NCBI RefSeq assembly: GCF_000336995.1
Contig: NZ_AOJI01000012.1
Location: 1-64,000, forward strand
Reading direction: 5' to 3'
From: Halorubrum aidingense JCM 13560
GTDB lineage: Archaea; Halobacteriota; Halobacteria; Halobacteriales; Haloferacaceae
DNA length: 64,000 nucleotides
Part shown: piece by piece, positions 33,628 to 42,220 of the stretch
Position numbering within the stretch: the first letter of the stretch is position 1
How the letters are laid out: each line of letters begins with the position of its first letter
Program-made: the position numbers and the translations under genes
The notes under the pieces: generated by a model
Told to the model about the DNA's origin: nothing
Seen by the model: the letters and a program-made list of their open reading frames with translations, nothing else
The model's database searches: none

Positions 33628-34458
33628 CTACCAGTCCGGGCCGAAGTCGGGGTCCACCTGCCGGTCGGTTCGCTCGATACCGTCAATCGCCTCGATGTCC
33701 TCGGCGTCGAGTTCGAGTCCGAGGCTCGCGAGGTTGTCGGCGATGTGGTCCTCGCCGGTCGCCTTCGGGATGGCGGTGACGCCCTTCTCGCGGAGCCACG
33801 CGAGGCTCACCTGCGCCGCGCTGACGCCGTGTTTCTCGGCGACGTCGGTGACCACCGGGTCGTCGAGGACCTTCCCGCGGGCCAGCGGCGAGTAAGCGAC
33901 GAGTTCGACGTCGTTGGCGGCGGCGTACTCGCGCAGCTCCTCCTGACGGAGCAGCGGGTGCATCTCGACTTGGTTCGCGAACGGCGCCTCGCCGAGCGCG
34001 TCGGTCGCGGCGTCGAGGTGCGCCGGCTCGAAGTTGGAGACGCCGATCCGGTCGACGAGCCCCTCGTCGCGAAGCTCGGCGAACGCCGGCAGCGTCTCGG
34101 CGGGGTCGTACTCGCCGGCCGGCCAGTGGACGTACATGAGGTCGACGTAGTCGGTGCCGAGCTTGTCGAGGCTCTCGCGGGTGGACTCGATCACGTCCTC
34201 GGGCGCGAGCTGGTCGATCCACACCTTCGAGGCGAGAAACACGTCGTCGCGGTCAACGTCGGCCGCGGCGAGCCCGTCGCCGACGGCGGCCTCGTTGCCG
34301 TAGATCTGGGCCGTGTCGACGTGCCGGTAGCCCGCGTTCAGGGCGGTCGTCACCGACTCGGCACACTGCGCCGGGTCGTCGTTCTCCCACGTCCCGAGGC
34401 CGAGCACCGGCATCCCGTTTCGGGTCGGTACGTCGACGGACCGCTCTCGTCGTGACAT
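33628..34458 (-). CDS. Aldo/keto reductase
   Basis: A 276-residue TIM-barrel NADPH-dependent reductase. The catalytic tetrad is visible: Asp 48 and Tyr 53 in HVDTAQIYGNE, Lys 78 in LASKVW and His 111 in MYVHWPAG. NADPH-binding residues follow in IPKATGEDHIADNLASLGLEL. Length and spacing match the prokaryotic 2,5-diketo-gluconate-reductase-like group that acts on sugars or small aldehydes and ketones. The precise substrate is unknown. It is a single gene, divergent from nothing and convergent with the PPOX-fold gene. Confidence 0.92.
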   Translation of the reverse strand: MSRRERSVDVPTRNGMPVLGLGTWENDDPAQCAESVTTALNAGYRHVDTAQIYGNEAAVGDGLAAADVDRDDVFLASKVWIDQLAPEDVIESTRESLDKLGTDYVDLMYVHWPAGEYDPAETLPAFAELRDEGLVDRIGVSNFEPAHLDAATDALGEAPFANQVEMHPLLRQEELREYAAANDVELVAYSPLARGKVLDDPVVTDVAEKHGVSAAQVSLAWLREKGVTAIPKATGEDHIADNLASLGLELDAEDIEAIDGIERTDRQVDPDFGPDW

Positions 34459-34578
34459 GCCCGAACGTACTCGCGTGAGCGGAAAGTCCCTTGCGGTCGC
34501 GGCGGGCGTCCCCGCGAACCTCGCCCCCCGTCGCCCGCCTCGATCGGTCGCCGCGATCGCCCTCCCCGATCGCCCGAT

Positions 34579-37149
34579 TCAGTCGTCCAGTAGCGCCCGC
34601 GAGGAGTTCGTCACGACGAGGAGGCTGGACAGGCCCATCGCGACCGCGGCGAACAGCGGATTGAGCAGCCCGGTCACCGCCAGCGGAATAGCGACCGCGT
34701 TGTACAGGAACGCCCAGCCGATGTTCCCCTTGACGCGCCGGCCGGCGGCCCGCGAGAGTTCGAAGACGGTCGCCACCGAGCCGAGGTCGTCGTCGACGAT
34801 CGCCACGTCGGCGGCGTCGGCCGCCATCGCGGTCCCCCCGCCGAGCGCGACCCCGAGGTCGGCGGCCGCGAGCGCGGGCGCGTCGTTGGTCCCGTCGCCG
34901 ACCATGACGGTGAGTCCGCTCGCTTTCAGCCGCTCGACCGTCTCCGCTTTCCCCTCCGGCGGGACGCCGGCGAAGACGGACGAGACCGCGTCGTGCTCGC
35001 GGAAGACGGTCGCGGCGCGCTCGTCGTCGCCCGTCAGGACGACCACGTCGACGCCCGAGTCGGCGAGCGCGGTGACCGTCTCCTCCCACCCCTCGCGCAG
35101 TTCGTCGCCGACCACCACGACGCCCTCGGCGGCCCCGTCGCGACCGACGGCGACCGGGACGCGCCCCACGTCGCGCGCCTCGGCGACCGTCTCGCGGATC
35201 GCGTCCGGCACGTCCCAGCCGCGCTCGTCGAAGAGGTCGGGGTGGCCGACGACGACCTCGACCCCGTCGACGACGCCGGAGACCCCGCGCGCGTGGCTCT
35301 CGAAGCGCTCGACGGAGAGCGGTTCTCGGTCGGCGTCGTCCGCGTCAGCGGCGGAGACGCCGCCGTCCGCGACCGCCGCCGGCGCGCCCTCGTCCGACTC
35401 GGTGCGCGCCTCGACCCGCGATTCGGCTCGCGCGGCCGCGATCGCCTGCCCGACGGGGTGTGCGGACCGCGCTTCGAGTGCGGCGGCGAGCCCGAGGAGG
35501 TCGGCGTCGACGTCGGCCTCGACGACCCGCATCTCGCCGGTCGTGAGCGTGCCCGTCTTGTCGAAGACGACGGTGTCGGCGTCGCGGAGCCGCTCGAAGA
35601 CGGTGTCGTCGAAGATCACGATCGAGCGTTCGAGCGCGTCGCGGATCCCGGCGGCGACCGCGAGCGGGGTCGCGAGCCCGAGCGCGCACGGACACGAGAC
35701 GATGAGCACGGTGAGCCCGACGAGCATCGCCTCCGTCACGCCGTTGCCGAGCGCGAGGTTGGCGGCGGCGGCGAGGACGGCGATGACGAGCACGGCCGGG
35801 ACGAAGATCGTCGCGAGCCGGTCGGCGAGCTTCTGGACCCCGTGGTTCCCGCTCTGGAGGTCCCAGACCAGCTCTGCGACCCGGTCGAGACTGGAGGTCG
35901 CGTCCGGGCCGACCGCCACCGTCAGCGACCCGTCGGCGACGACGGAGCCGCCGACGACCGCGTCGCCCGGCGTCTTGCGGACCGGCATCGACTCGCCGGT
36001 GATCACCGACTCGTCGACCGCGGCGTCGCCGTCGACCGCCTCGCCGTCGACCGGGACGCGCTCGCCGGCGCGCACGAGGAGGCGGTCGTCCGGTTCGAGC
36101 GCGTCGATGGGGACGCTCTCGGCGTCGCCGTCTCCGACCAGCCGCCGGGCGCTGTCGACTTGCACCGCCGTCAGGTCCGAGAGCAGCTCCGTCGCCCGCT
36201 TTTTGATCGAGTCCTCGTAGTGGTTGCCGACGGTGACGATCACGATGATCGCCACGGTGACGTCGTAGTAGATCGACGGCGACTCGACGAAGATCACCGC
36301 GAGCGTGCTGTAGAGGTAGGCGCTGACCGCCGCGATGGCGACGAGCAGGTCCATGTTCGGCGAGCGCGTCCGCGCGCTGACGTACGCGCCCCTGAGGATC
36401 GGCTTGCCCGTGAACAGCAGGACGATGGTCGTGAGCACCGCGATGACGATGAAAAAGTACGTCCCGGAGGAGGAGGCCATCGCCCCGTTGAGGTACTCCA
36501 GCGTCCGCTCGTCGTAGAAGGGGAAGGCGAAGTACGTCGGGTAGATGATGACGATGTATTGGAGCATGATCGCCATCCCGACCATGACCCCCGCCGCGAG
36601 CCGCGCCGTCGCCATGTTGTCCGCCTGCCGGCGCGCGAAGGCGTCGTCGCGGGGGTACGCGCTGTACCCCAGCCCGCTCACGGCCTCGGAGAGGTCGTCT
36701 ATCGAGACGTCGTTCGGGTCGTGGTCGATCCGAACCGTGTCCGTGACGTAGCTCGCGCTCGCGGCGCTGACGCCCTCGGTCCGGGTCGCGACCGTCTCGA
36801 TGAACGCCTCGCAGGTCGCACAGTGCATCCCGTCCACTTCGAGGAACGTCGCCTCGTGGTCGGCGGGGACCGACGCGGCCTCGTCGCCTCCGCTCCCGCG
36901 TCCGCCCGCCCCGCTCTCGCTTTCGCCGCGCCCGCCGCTCCCGTTCCGCCGCGCCCGAACGTCGGCGGCGTCGACGTCGACGTCGCCGAGGGCGGCGTAC
37001 ACGTCTCGGCAGCCGGTACAGCAGAAGCGGTTGCCGTCGTCGTCGCTGACGTCGACGCCGGCGGTCGGGAGCTCACAGAGGGTGCAGGCGGGGGCGTCGT
37101 CGGTGGCGGCGTCGGAGGGGTCTCCGGCGTCGGCGGCGCCCACGATCAC
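34579..37149 (-). CDS. Copper-type heavy-metal P-type ATPase (FixI/CtpA-like)
   Basis: An 856-residue P1B ATPase. The N-terminus has a Cys-rich ATPase-associated metal-binding domain (Cys 22, 25, 43, 44, 47) and then an HMA domain with MHCATC (Cys 110, 113). The core has TGES in the actuator loop, SCPCALGLATP (the CPC metal site), DKTGTLT, SAHPVG and GDGTNDAPA. The double N-terminal metal domain is characteristic of FixI/CtpA-type pumps that supply copper to cytochrome oxidase and similar enzymes. The GTG start overlaps the TauE/SafE stop by 4 bases (37146-37149), so the two are translationally coupled. Confidence 0.9.
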   Translation of the reverse strand: MIVGAADAGDPSDAATDDAPACTLCELPTAGVDVSDDDGNRFCCTGCRDVYAALGDVDVDAADVRARRNGSGGRGESESGAGGRGSGGDEAASVPADHEATFLEVDGMHCATCEAFIETVATRTEGVSAASASYVTDTVRIDHDPNDVSIDDLSEAVSGLGYSAYPRDDAFARRQADNMATARLAAGVMVGMAIMLQYIVIIYPTYFAFPFYDERTLEYLNGAMASSSGTYFFIVIAVLTTIVLLFTGKPILRGAYVSARTRSPNMDLLVAIAAVSAYLYSTLAVIFVESPSIYYDVTVAIIVIVTVGNHYEDSIKKRATELLSDLTAVQVDSARRLVGDGDAESVPIDALEPDDRLLVRAGERVPVDGEAVDGDAAVDESVITGESMPVRKTPGDAVVGGSVVADGSLTVAVGPDATSSLDRVAELVWDLQSGNHGVQKLADRLATIFVPAVLVIAVLAAAANLALGNGVTEAMLVGLTVLIVSCPCALGLATPLAVAAGIRDALERSIVIFDDTVFERLRDADTVVFDKTGTLTTGEMRVVEADVDADLLGLAAALEARSAHPVGQAIAAARAESRVEARTESDEGAPAAVADGGVSAADADDADREPLSVERFESHARGVSGVVDGVEVVVGHPDLFDERGWDVPDAIRETVAEARDVGRVPVAVGRDGAAEGVVVVGDELREGWEETVTALADSGVDVVVLTGDDERAATVFREHDAVSSVFAGVPPEGKAETVERLKASGLTVMVGDGTNDAPALAAADLGVALGGGTAMAADAADVAIVDDDLGSVATVFELSRAAGRRVKGNIGWAFLYNAVAIPLAVTGLLNPLFAAVAMGLSSLLVVTNSSRALLDD

Positions 37150-38006
37150 ATCCCCCCGTGGCCGCCCGCGCCGGCGACGTCGAGCGGGTTCCAGAACGGC
37201 AGGCTCGGGTGCGGGACGTGGATCCCGACGGACATCAGCCCGTGCGCGAACAGGACGTAGCCGAGCGCGACGAACGCGACGCCGAGCAGTCGGTGGACCC
37301 GTCGGCGGTGGACCGCGTCGATGTGCTCGATGACGGTGCCGTAGAGGAACACTGCGGGCATCGTCCCGATTCCGAGCGCCGCGAGCGCGATCCCGCCGCT
37401 CACCGCCGAGCCGCTCGCGAACGCGTACAGGTACGCGGGATAGAGGATCGGACAGGGGAGCAGCCCGTGGACCGCCCCGAGCCCGACGATTCCGGGGCCG
37501 TTCGCGAGCCGGTCCACGTGGCCGGTCAGCCAGCCGGTGACGCGCTGGAGGCCCGGCAGGTGGACCCCGCCGGTCGCCCCGCCGAGGACGTAGCGGAGCC
37601 CGACGAGGATCACGAGCGCGCCGACGCCCAGTCCGACGACGCCGCGGACGGTCGTCGCCGCGCCGGTCAGCGTCGCCGTCGTGACGAGGACGAAGCCGCC
37701 GAGCGCGCCGAGCGCGGCCCCGATGAGCGTGTAGCTCGCGGCGCGGCCGAGGTTGAAGAGTGCGTGTTGGCGGACCTCGTAGGTCGTCAGGTGGCTCCCG
37801 CGGCGGTCGACGCCGCCGGTGGGGGTCGCACCGGCGCTCCCCGGCGACGTGTCGGTCCCGCCGTCGGTCCGCTCGCCGCCGCTACGCATTCGCCCGGCGT
37901 AGACGGTGACGAGAGGGCCGCACATACCGATGCAGTGGGCGCCCCCGAGCAGCCCGATGGCGAGGAACAACAGCACGTCCGTCCCGAAGAGCAGCGATAC
38001 GTCCAT
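37146..38006 (-). CDS. TauE/SafE-family membrane protein (DsbD/CcoH-like)
   Basis: A 286-residue protein with about six transmembrane segments. GGAHCIGMCGPLV in TM1 holds a CxxxC pair and LPCPILYPAYL another Cys in the middle, the pattern of the SafE/CcdA-like branch. The final tail is rich in His and Met (HVPHPSLPF, GGHGGM), suggesting copper handling. A hydrophilic Gly/Thr-rich loop (about 40-75) separates TM1 and TM2. In bacteria such genes accompany the FixI ATPase in cytochrome oxidase maturation, which fits the overlap with the ATPase gene here. Direct transport of copper by this protein is inference. Confidence 0.8.
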   Translation of the reverse strand: MDVSLLFGTDVLLFLAIGLLGGAHCIGMCGPLVTVYAGRMRSGGERTDGGTDTSPGSAGATPTGGVDRRGSHLTTYEVRQHALFNLGRAASYTLIGAALGALGGFVLVTTATLTGAATTVRGVVGLGVGALVILVGLRYVLGGATGGVHLPGLQRVTGWLTGHVDRLANGPGIVGLGAVHGLLPCPILYPAYLYAFASGSAVSGGIALAALGIGTMPAVFLYGTVIEHIDAVHRRRVHRLLGVAFVALGYVLFAHGLMSVGIHVPHPSLPFWNPLDVAGAGGHGGM

Positions 38007-38095
38007 GTGTCAGTCACCGGCGGTTAGGGTCGCGCGCGCTAATGGGTTTCGTCGGTCGGTCCGCGGCCGGTGTCCGTCTCGGCGGCACACGCCGC

Positions 38096-38524
38096 TCACT
38101 CCTCCACGATCACGGTCGCGTACATCCCGCCGAACTCGTGGGGGACACAGACGTACTCGTACTGGCCGGGGACGGTGAAGGTGTGCGAGAAGCGGTCGCC
38201 GGTCTCCAACGCGCCGCCGAACTCCTCGCTCCACGCTTCTCGGGCGGTGTCTTCGTCGCCGTAGCCGCCGGACGCGAAGTAGTCGGCCTCCTCGGGGATG
38301 CCGCCCTCGTAGGCCGTGACGGTGTGGGTGCGCGAGCTCGTGTTCTTCCAGACCACCGTGTCGCCGACGGAGACGGTCAACTCGTCCGGGCGGTATCCGT
38401 CGGCGACCATGCCGACGTCGTACTCCTCGTCGCCGAGGACGGTCGAACAGCCGGCGAGCGCGGTCGTTCCCCCGACCGCGGCCGCGGCGGTCCCGGCGCG
38501 TTCGAGGAACCGTCTGCGGTGCAT
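38096..38524 (-). CDS. Halocyanin-like blue copper lipoprotein
   Basis: A 142-residue cupredoxin with Tat lipoprotein signal: MHRRRFLERAGTAAAAVGG and lipobox ALAGC with Cys 26. The cupredoxin core contains the first ligand in SRTHTVTAY (His) and the second cluster in YEYVCVPHEFGGM (Cys, His, Met). It is anchored by lipid outside the cell and carries electrons. It lies 89 bases downstream of the start of the TauE/SafE gene on the same strand, so the copper-handling genes and this copper protein may be co-regulated. The ATG at 38524 was chosen because frames upstream are unrelated. Confidence 0.9.
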   Translation of the reverse strand: MHRRRFLERAGTAAAAVGGTTALAGCSTVLGDEEYDVGMVADGYRPDELTVSVGDTVVWKNTSSRTHTVTAYEGGIPEEADYFASGGYGDEDTAREAWSEEFGGALETGDRFSHTFTVPGQYEYVCVPHEFGGMYATVIVEE

Positions 38525-38723
38525 ACCCGTAGTCAGGGCTTCGGTCGTTTCAATATCGCGGTTGACCCCACCGGTCGAGAACGGACCCGGACGCCACCTG
38601 CGGAACGGCACGCGAATCGGGTCCCGGCCGTCGATTTCACAGCGGGCTCTGCCGTCCGTCGTTCGAGCCATACTCGTCAGGTTCAGTTGTTTACTCGACA
38701 CACATCGTACACGTCGGTGTCGT

Positions 38724-39572
38724 ATGATAGAAACAGCAGCGGCCGACCTACTGGCGCAAGGAGTCATCCTCGAAATGACCCAAGCTGAGGTGTATCAGGC
38801 GGTTCAAGACAATCAGCTCTTGAACGCCTCGTTCTGGGCCAACATCGCCCTCGCGGGGATATCGATCCTTCTGTTCGTCTACATGGGGCGGAACGTGGAG
38901 GACCCGCGTGCCCAACTGATCTTCGTCGCGACGCTGATGGTGCCGCTGGTGTCCATCTCCAGTTACACCGGTCTCGTGTCGGGGCTCACGATAAGTTTCC
39001 TCGAAATGCCGCCGGGGCACGCGCTCGCCGGACAAGAGGTGCTCACGATGTGGGGTCGGTACCTCACGTGGGCGCTGTCGACGCCGATGATCCTCCTCGC
39101 GCTCGGGCTGCTCGCGGGGACGAACGTGACCAAGCTGTTCACGGCCATCGTGGCAGACATCGGGATGTGTATCACCGGTCTCGCGGCCGCGCTCACCACG
39201 TCCTCCTACGCGCTCCGCTGGTTCTGGTACGTCATCAGCTGCGCGTTCTTCGTCGTCGTCCTCTACATCCTGCTCGTCGAGTGGTCGCAGGACGCTGAGG
39301 TCGCGGGGACCGCGGAGATCTTCAACACCCTGAAGATCCTCACCGTCGTCCTCTGGCTCGGCTACCCGATCTTCTGGGCGCTCGGCGCCGAGGGGATCGC
39401 GGTGCTCGACGTCGCCATCACGTCCTGGGCCTACAGCGGGATGGACATCGTCGCGAAATACATCTTCGCGTTCATCCTGCTGAACTGGGTCGCCAGCAAC
39501 GAGGGCACGATCGCCGGCATGGCGTCCGGACTCGGGCCGGCGACCGGCGGCGCGGCTCCGGCGGACGACTGA
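38724..39572 (+). CDS. hop: Halorhodopsin (light-driven chloride pump)
   Basis: A 282-residue seven-helix microbial rhodopsin. Helix C reads GRYLTWALSTPMILLALGLL. Thr 115, Ser 119 and Ala 126 replace the Asp-Thr-Asp triad of bacteriorhodopsin, which identifies a chloride pump; Arg 112 is the conserved counter-ion. Retinal Lys 245 sits in SGMDIVAKYIFAFILLNWV. It imports chloride using light and so helps osmotic balance and membrane potential. An AT-rich TTGTTTACT lies about 30 bases upstream, giving a nearly leaderless transcript. No bat, brp or blh gene is in the window, so retinal supply is encoded elsewhere. Confidence 0.96.
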   Translation: MIETAAADLLAQGVILEMTQAEVYQAVQDNQLLNASFWANIALAGISILLFVYMGRNVEDPRAQLIFVATLMVPLVSISSYTGLVSGLTISFLEMPPGHALAGQEVLTMWGRYLTWALSTPMILLALGLLAGTNVTKLFTAIVADIGMCITGLAAALTTSSYALRWFWYVISCAFFVVVLYILLVEWSQDAEVAGTAEIFNTLKILTVVLWLGYPIFWALGAEGIAVLDVAITSWAYSGMDIVAKYIFAFILLNWVASNEGTIAGMASGLGPATGGAAPADD

Positions 39573-39772
39573 TCGTCCGTCCGGCGATCGACGGCTGATC
39601 GTCCGTTCGACGGCAGAGAATCTCGCCGGGTCGCCGTTTCACCCCGGTCGCCGTTTCACCGCTGTCCGGTCGCGTCCGCGAGACGGGACCGTCGCTCGTT
39701 CCCTAACGGAGACGTCACGGGACTCGCGATCCCTGTCGGTGTCGGCCACAGGACCCGCGGACCGTCGTCTCT

Positions 39773-39850
39773 CCTTTTTATACTGTCCTCTGATCGGGAC
39801 CCGGGAACGGATGAACAATGCTACGCGTAGCCGACCCATACTGGACAGTA
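39773..39850 (+). promoter_or_regulatory. Antiporter promoter with palindrome
   Basis: CTTTTTATACTG (39773-39784) is a strong TATA-like box. Downstream lie GCTACGCGTAGC (39820-39831), a 12-base perfect palindrome, and the inverted pair TACTGTCC (39781-39788) and GGACAGTA (39843-39850). These could form an operator or a leader stem. The start codon of the antiporter is some 40-60 bases further on, so the mRNA probably has a leader, unlike most genes here. The stretch 39573-39770 contains no gene. Confidence 0.55.
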
Positions 39851-39889
39851 GTAGCCCTTTAGTAGCTTGTTTGTGTACAGTTGTGCACC

Positions 39890-41743
39890 GTGAGTGGAAC
39901 ACTGCCGATTATTACAGCGATCCTCGGCATCGGGATCGCGCTCCAGGTCATCTCGTCGCGGTTGCGCGTCCCGAGCGTTCTGTTCCTCATCGTCGTCGGG
40001 GTCCTGATGGGCCCCGAGGGATTCGGTTTCGTCACCGCCGAGACGTTCGGTGACGGGCTGACGACGGTCGTGGGGCTGTCGGTCGCGATCATCGTTTTCG
40101 ACGGGGCGTTCGACCTCCGGAGAGCGAGGCTGGCGGACGCTCCTCGAACCATCGCGGGCGTCGTCACCCTCGGCGCGCTGATCATGTTCGGCGGAACGGC
40201 GCTCGCCGTCAGGCTGTTCGTCGCGGACGGCTGGGGCATCGCGCTTCTGATCGGTGCGCTTCTGATCGCGACCGGCCCGACCGTCATCACGCCGATCCTC
40301 GAAGTGGTCAACGTCCGCGAACACGTCGCGTCCACGCTGGAGGCGGAGGGCATCTTCAACGACGTCACCGCGGCCATCCTCGCCATCGTCGTGTTCGAGA
40401 CGATGGTGCTCGCCGACAACGCGGCCGGGATCCCGGGCGGCTTCCTGACGCGACTCGTCGCCGGCGCCGGAGTCGGGATGGTCGTCGCGTTCGTCGTCTA
40501 TCTGACGCTGACGAAACTGGACGCGCCCGGAGCGGACGCGAAGCGGATGGTCCGGCTCGTCACGCTCGGCGGGGCGTTCATCGCGTACGGGCTCGCCGAA
40601 TCGATTGCGCCCGAGACCGGTGTCGCCGCGGCGGCCGCGGCCGGGATCGTCCTCGGGAACGTCGACGATCTCCCTCACCGCGAGGAGGTGTCGAACTTCG
40701 GACGCGACCTCACGCTCATCGCGCTGGCGTTTATTTTCATCTCGCTGGCCGCGCTGATCGACTTCGGTACCGTGCTCGGGCTCGGCCTCGGCGGGATCGG
40801 CGTCGTCGTCGTGGTGACGCTCGTTATCCGTCCGCTCGTGATGTTCGCGTTCGCCCGCGAGTCGGCGTTCACGCGGAACGAGCGGCTCTTTTTGAGCTCC
40901 GTCGGGCCGCGCGGGATCATCCCGGCGTCGGTGGCGACGCTGTTCGCGATCCAACTGCAGGACGCCGGCCAGTTCGACGCCGCCCAGACGCTCTCCGGGA
41001 CCGTGTTCCTCGTCATCTTCATCACCGTGGTGTTGCAGGCGGGCCTCGCGAGACAGATCGCTGACGTCCTCGATGTGCAACCAATGAAAACTATCATCGT
41101 CGGCGGGGGCCGGGTCGGCCGGACGCTCGCCAAACGGCTGGAGAACAGAGGCGAAAACGTCGTGATCATCGATCGCGACCCCGCGGCGGTCGAGGAGCTA
41201 CAGAAGGAGGAGCTACAGGCCGTCGAGGGCGACGGGACGAACGCGGACGCGCTCGCCGAACACGGCGCCGAGAGCGCGAAGCTGCTCATCGCGGCGACGC
41301 CCGACGACGACGCGAACCTCCTGGTCTCACAGCTCGCCCGCTCGAAGTTCGACATCGAGACCGTCATCGCGCGCGTGAACGACCCGGACAACGTCGACGC
41401 CTTCGAGACCCTGGACGTCCGCGCCATCGACGTCTCCTCGGCGATGGCGTGGTCGCTCGACAACGAGATCGAGCGCCCCACGCTGAGTCACTGGATGAAC
41501 CAGCTCGGCGACGGCCACGACGCCCAAGAGGTGACTATCACCGCCGAGACGTTCGCCGGCAAGACGGTCAAACAGCTCGCCGCCGAAATCCCCAACAGCG
41601 TCCTGATCGCGGTGGTCGGCCGCGAGGACGAGACGTTCGTCCCGCACGGCGACACCGTCTTGGAGGCCGGCGATCGCGTGACGTTCCTCGGCGATATCGG
41701 CGACGTCGAGACGGCCATCAAACGTGCCCACCCGCACGACTGA
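39890..41743 (+). CDS. Cation:proton antiporter with TrkA regulatory domain
   Basis: A 617-residue CPA1/NhaP-type antiporter. About residues 1-395 form 12-13 hydrophobic helices with LLIGALLIATGPTVITPIL and EGIFNDVTAAILAI, the ion-binding helix motifs (Asp in IFND). The RCK/TrkA-N domain begins with IIVGGGRVGRTLAKRLENRG, a nucleotide-binding Rossmann fold, and a TrkA-C domain ends it (VTITAETFAGKTVKQLAAE). It exchanges Na+ or K+ for protons under nucleotide control. The GTG at 39890 was preferred to TTG at 39881 because helix 1 begins there; either is possible. It likely helps pH and salt homeostasis. Confidence 0.88.
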   Translation: MSGTLPIITAILGIGIALQVISSRLRVPSVLFLIVVGVLMGPEGFGFVTAETFGDGLTTVVGLSVAIIVFDGAFDLRRARLADAPRTIAGVVTLGALIMFGGTALAVRLFVADGWGIALLIGALLIATGPTVITPILEVVNVREHVASTLEAEGIFNDVTAAILAIVVFETMVLADNAAGIPGGFLTRLVAGAGVGMVVAFVVYLTLTKLDAPGADAKRMVRLVTLGGAFIAYGLAESIAPETGVAAAAAAGIVLGNVDDLPHREEVSNFGRDLTLIALAFIFISLAALIDFGTVLGLGLGGIGVVVVVTLVIRPLVMFAFARESAFTRNERLFLSSVGPRGIIPASVATLFAIQLQDAGQFDAAQTLSGTVFLVIFITVVLQAGLARQIADVLDVQPMKTIIVGGGRVGRTLAKRLENRGENVVIIDRDPAAVEELQKEELQAVEGDGTNADALAEHGAESAKLLIAATPDDDANLLVSQLARSKFDIETVIARVNDPDNVDAFETLDVRAIDVSSAMAWSLDNEIERPTLSHWMNQLGDGHDAQEVTITAETFAGKTVKQLAAEIPNSVLIAVVGREDETFVPHGDTVLEAGDRVTFLGDIGDVETAIKRAHPHD

Positions 41744-41759
41744 GGGCCGGCGCGCCGCT

Positions 41760-41825
41760 GTCGGTTCTTCCGGGTCGTCACGTCGGTTCTTCCGGGTCGT
41801 CACGTCGGTTCTTCCGGGCCGTCAC
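41760..41825. repeat. 22-base tandem repeat, three copies
   Basis: GTCGGTTCTTCCGGGTCGTCAC is repeated at 41760-41781, 41782-41803 and 41804-41825 with one change (GGGCC for GGGTC) in the last copy. It fills most of the spacer between the antiporter stop and the pth2 promoter region. Confidence 0.85.
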
Positions 41826-41881
41826 GCCGGCCGCCCCGGCGAGAGAACAGAGCTAAACCCGCGGCGGCGGTGGAAGAGGAC

Positions 41882-42220
41882 ATGAAACAGGCCATCGTCG
41901 CCCGCGCGGACATCGGTATGGGCGAGGGGAAGCTCGCGGCGCAGGTCGCACACGCCTCGCTGTCGGCGTACCAGGACGCCGGGCGCCGCGCCCGCAAGAA
42001 GTGGCAGGGAGCGGGCCAAAAGAAGATCGTCTTAAAAGGGAACTCCGAGAGCCAGCTGTTCGAGCTGGCCGACAAAGCCGACAAGGAGGGGCTCCCCTAC
42101 GCGATCGTTCGCGACGCGGGACACACGCAACTGGAGCCGGGAACCGTCACCGCGCTCGCGATCGGCCCCGCCCGCGACGAGAGCGTCGACCGCGTGACCG
42201 GCGACCTCTCGCTGTACTAG
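41882..42220 (+). CDS. pth2: Peptidyl-tRNA hydrolase (Pth2 family)
   Basis: A 112-residue archaeal/eukaryal-type Pth2 that releases peptide from peptidyl-tRNA dropped by the ribosome. The full family pattern is present: [26 protein letters not shown] at the N-terminus with the catalytic Lys and Gln, [18 protein letters not shown] in the middle and [24 protein letters not shown] near the end. The ATG at 41882 was chosen over one 12 bases upstream. It abuts truD with no spacer (stop 42220, ATG 42221), so the two RNA-metabolism genes form an operon. Confidence 0.95.
   Translation: MKQAIVARADIGMGEGKLAAQVAHASLSAYQDAGRRARKKWQGAGQKKIVLKGNSESQLFELADKADKEGLPYAIVRDAGHTQLEPGTVTALAIGPARDESVDRVTGDLSLY

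Noticed and set aside
34993..37260. 755-codon plus-strand frame opposite the copper ATPase
   Set aside because: Composition typical of a reverse-complement shadow; the ATPase on the minus strand has DKTGTLT and CPC motifs.
38724..39572. Bacteriorhodopsin or sensory rhodopsin
   Set aside because: The helix C triad is Thr-Ser-Ala rather than Asp-Thr-Asp or Asp-Thr-Tyr, and no transducer gene is adjacent.
41760..41825. Possible CRISPR array at the 22-base repeats
   Set aside because: The copies are directly adjacent with no spacers and no cas genes are present.
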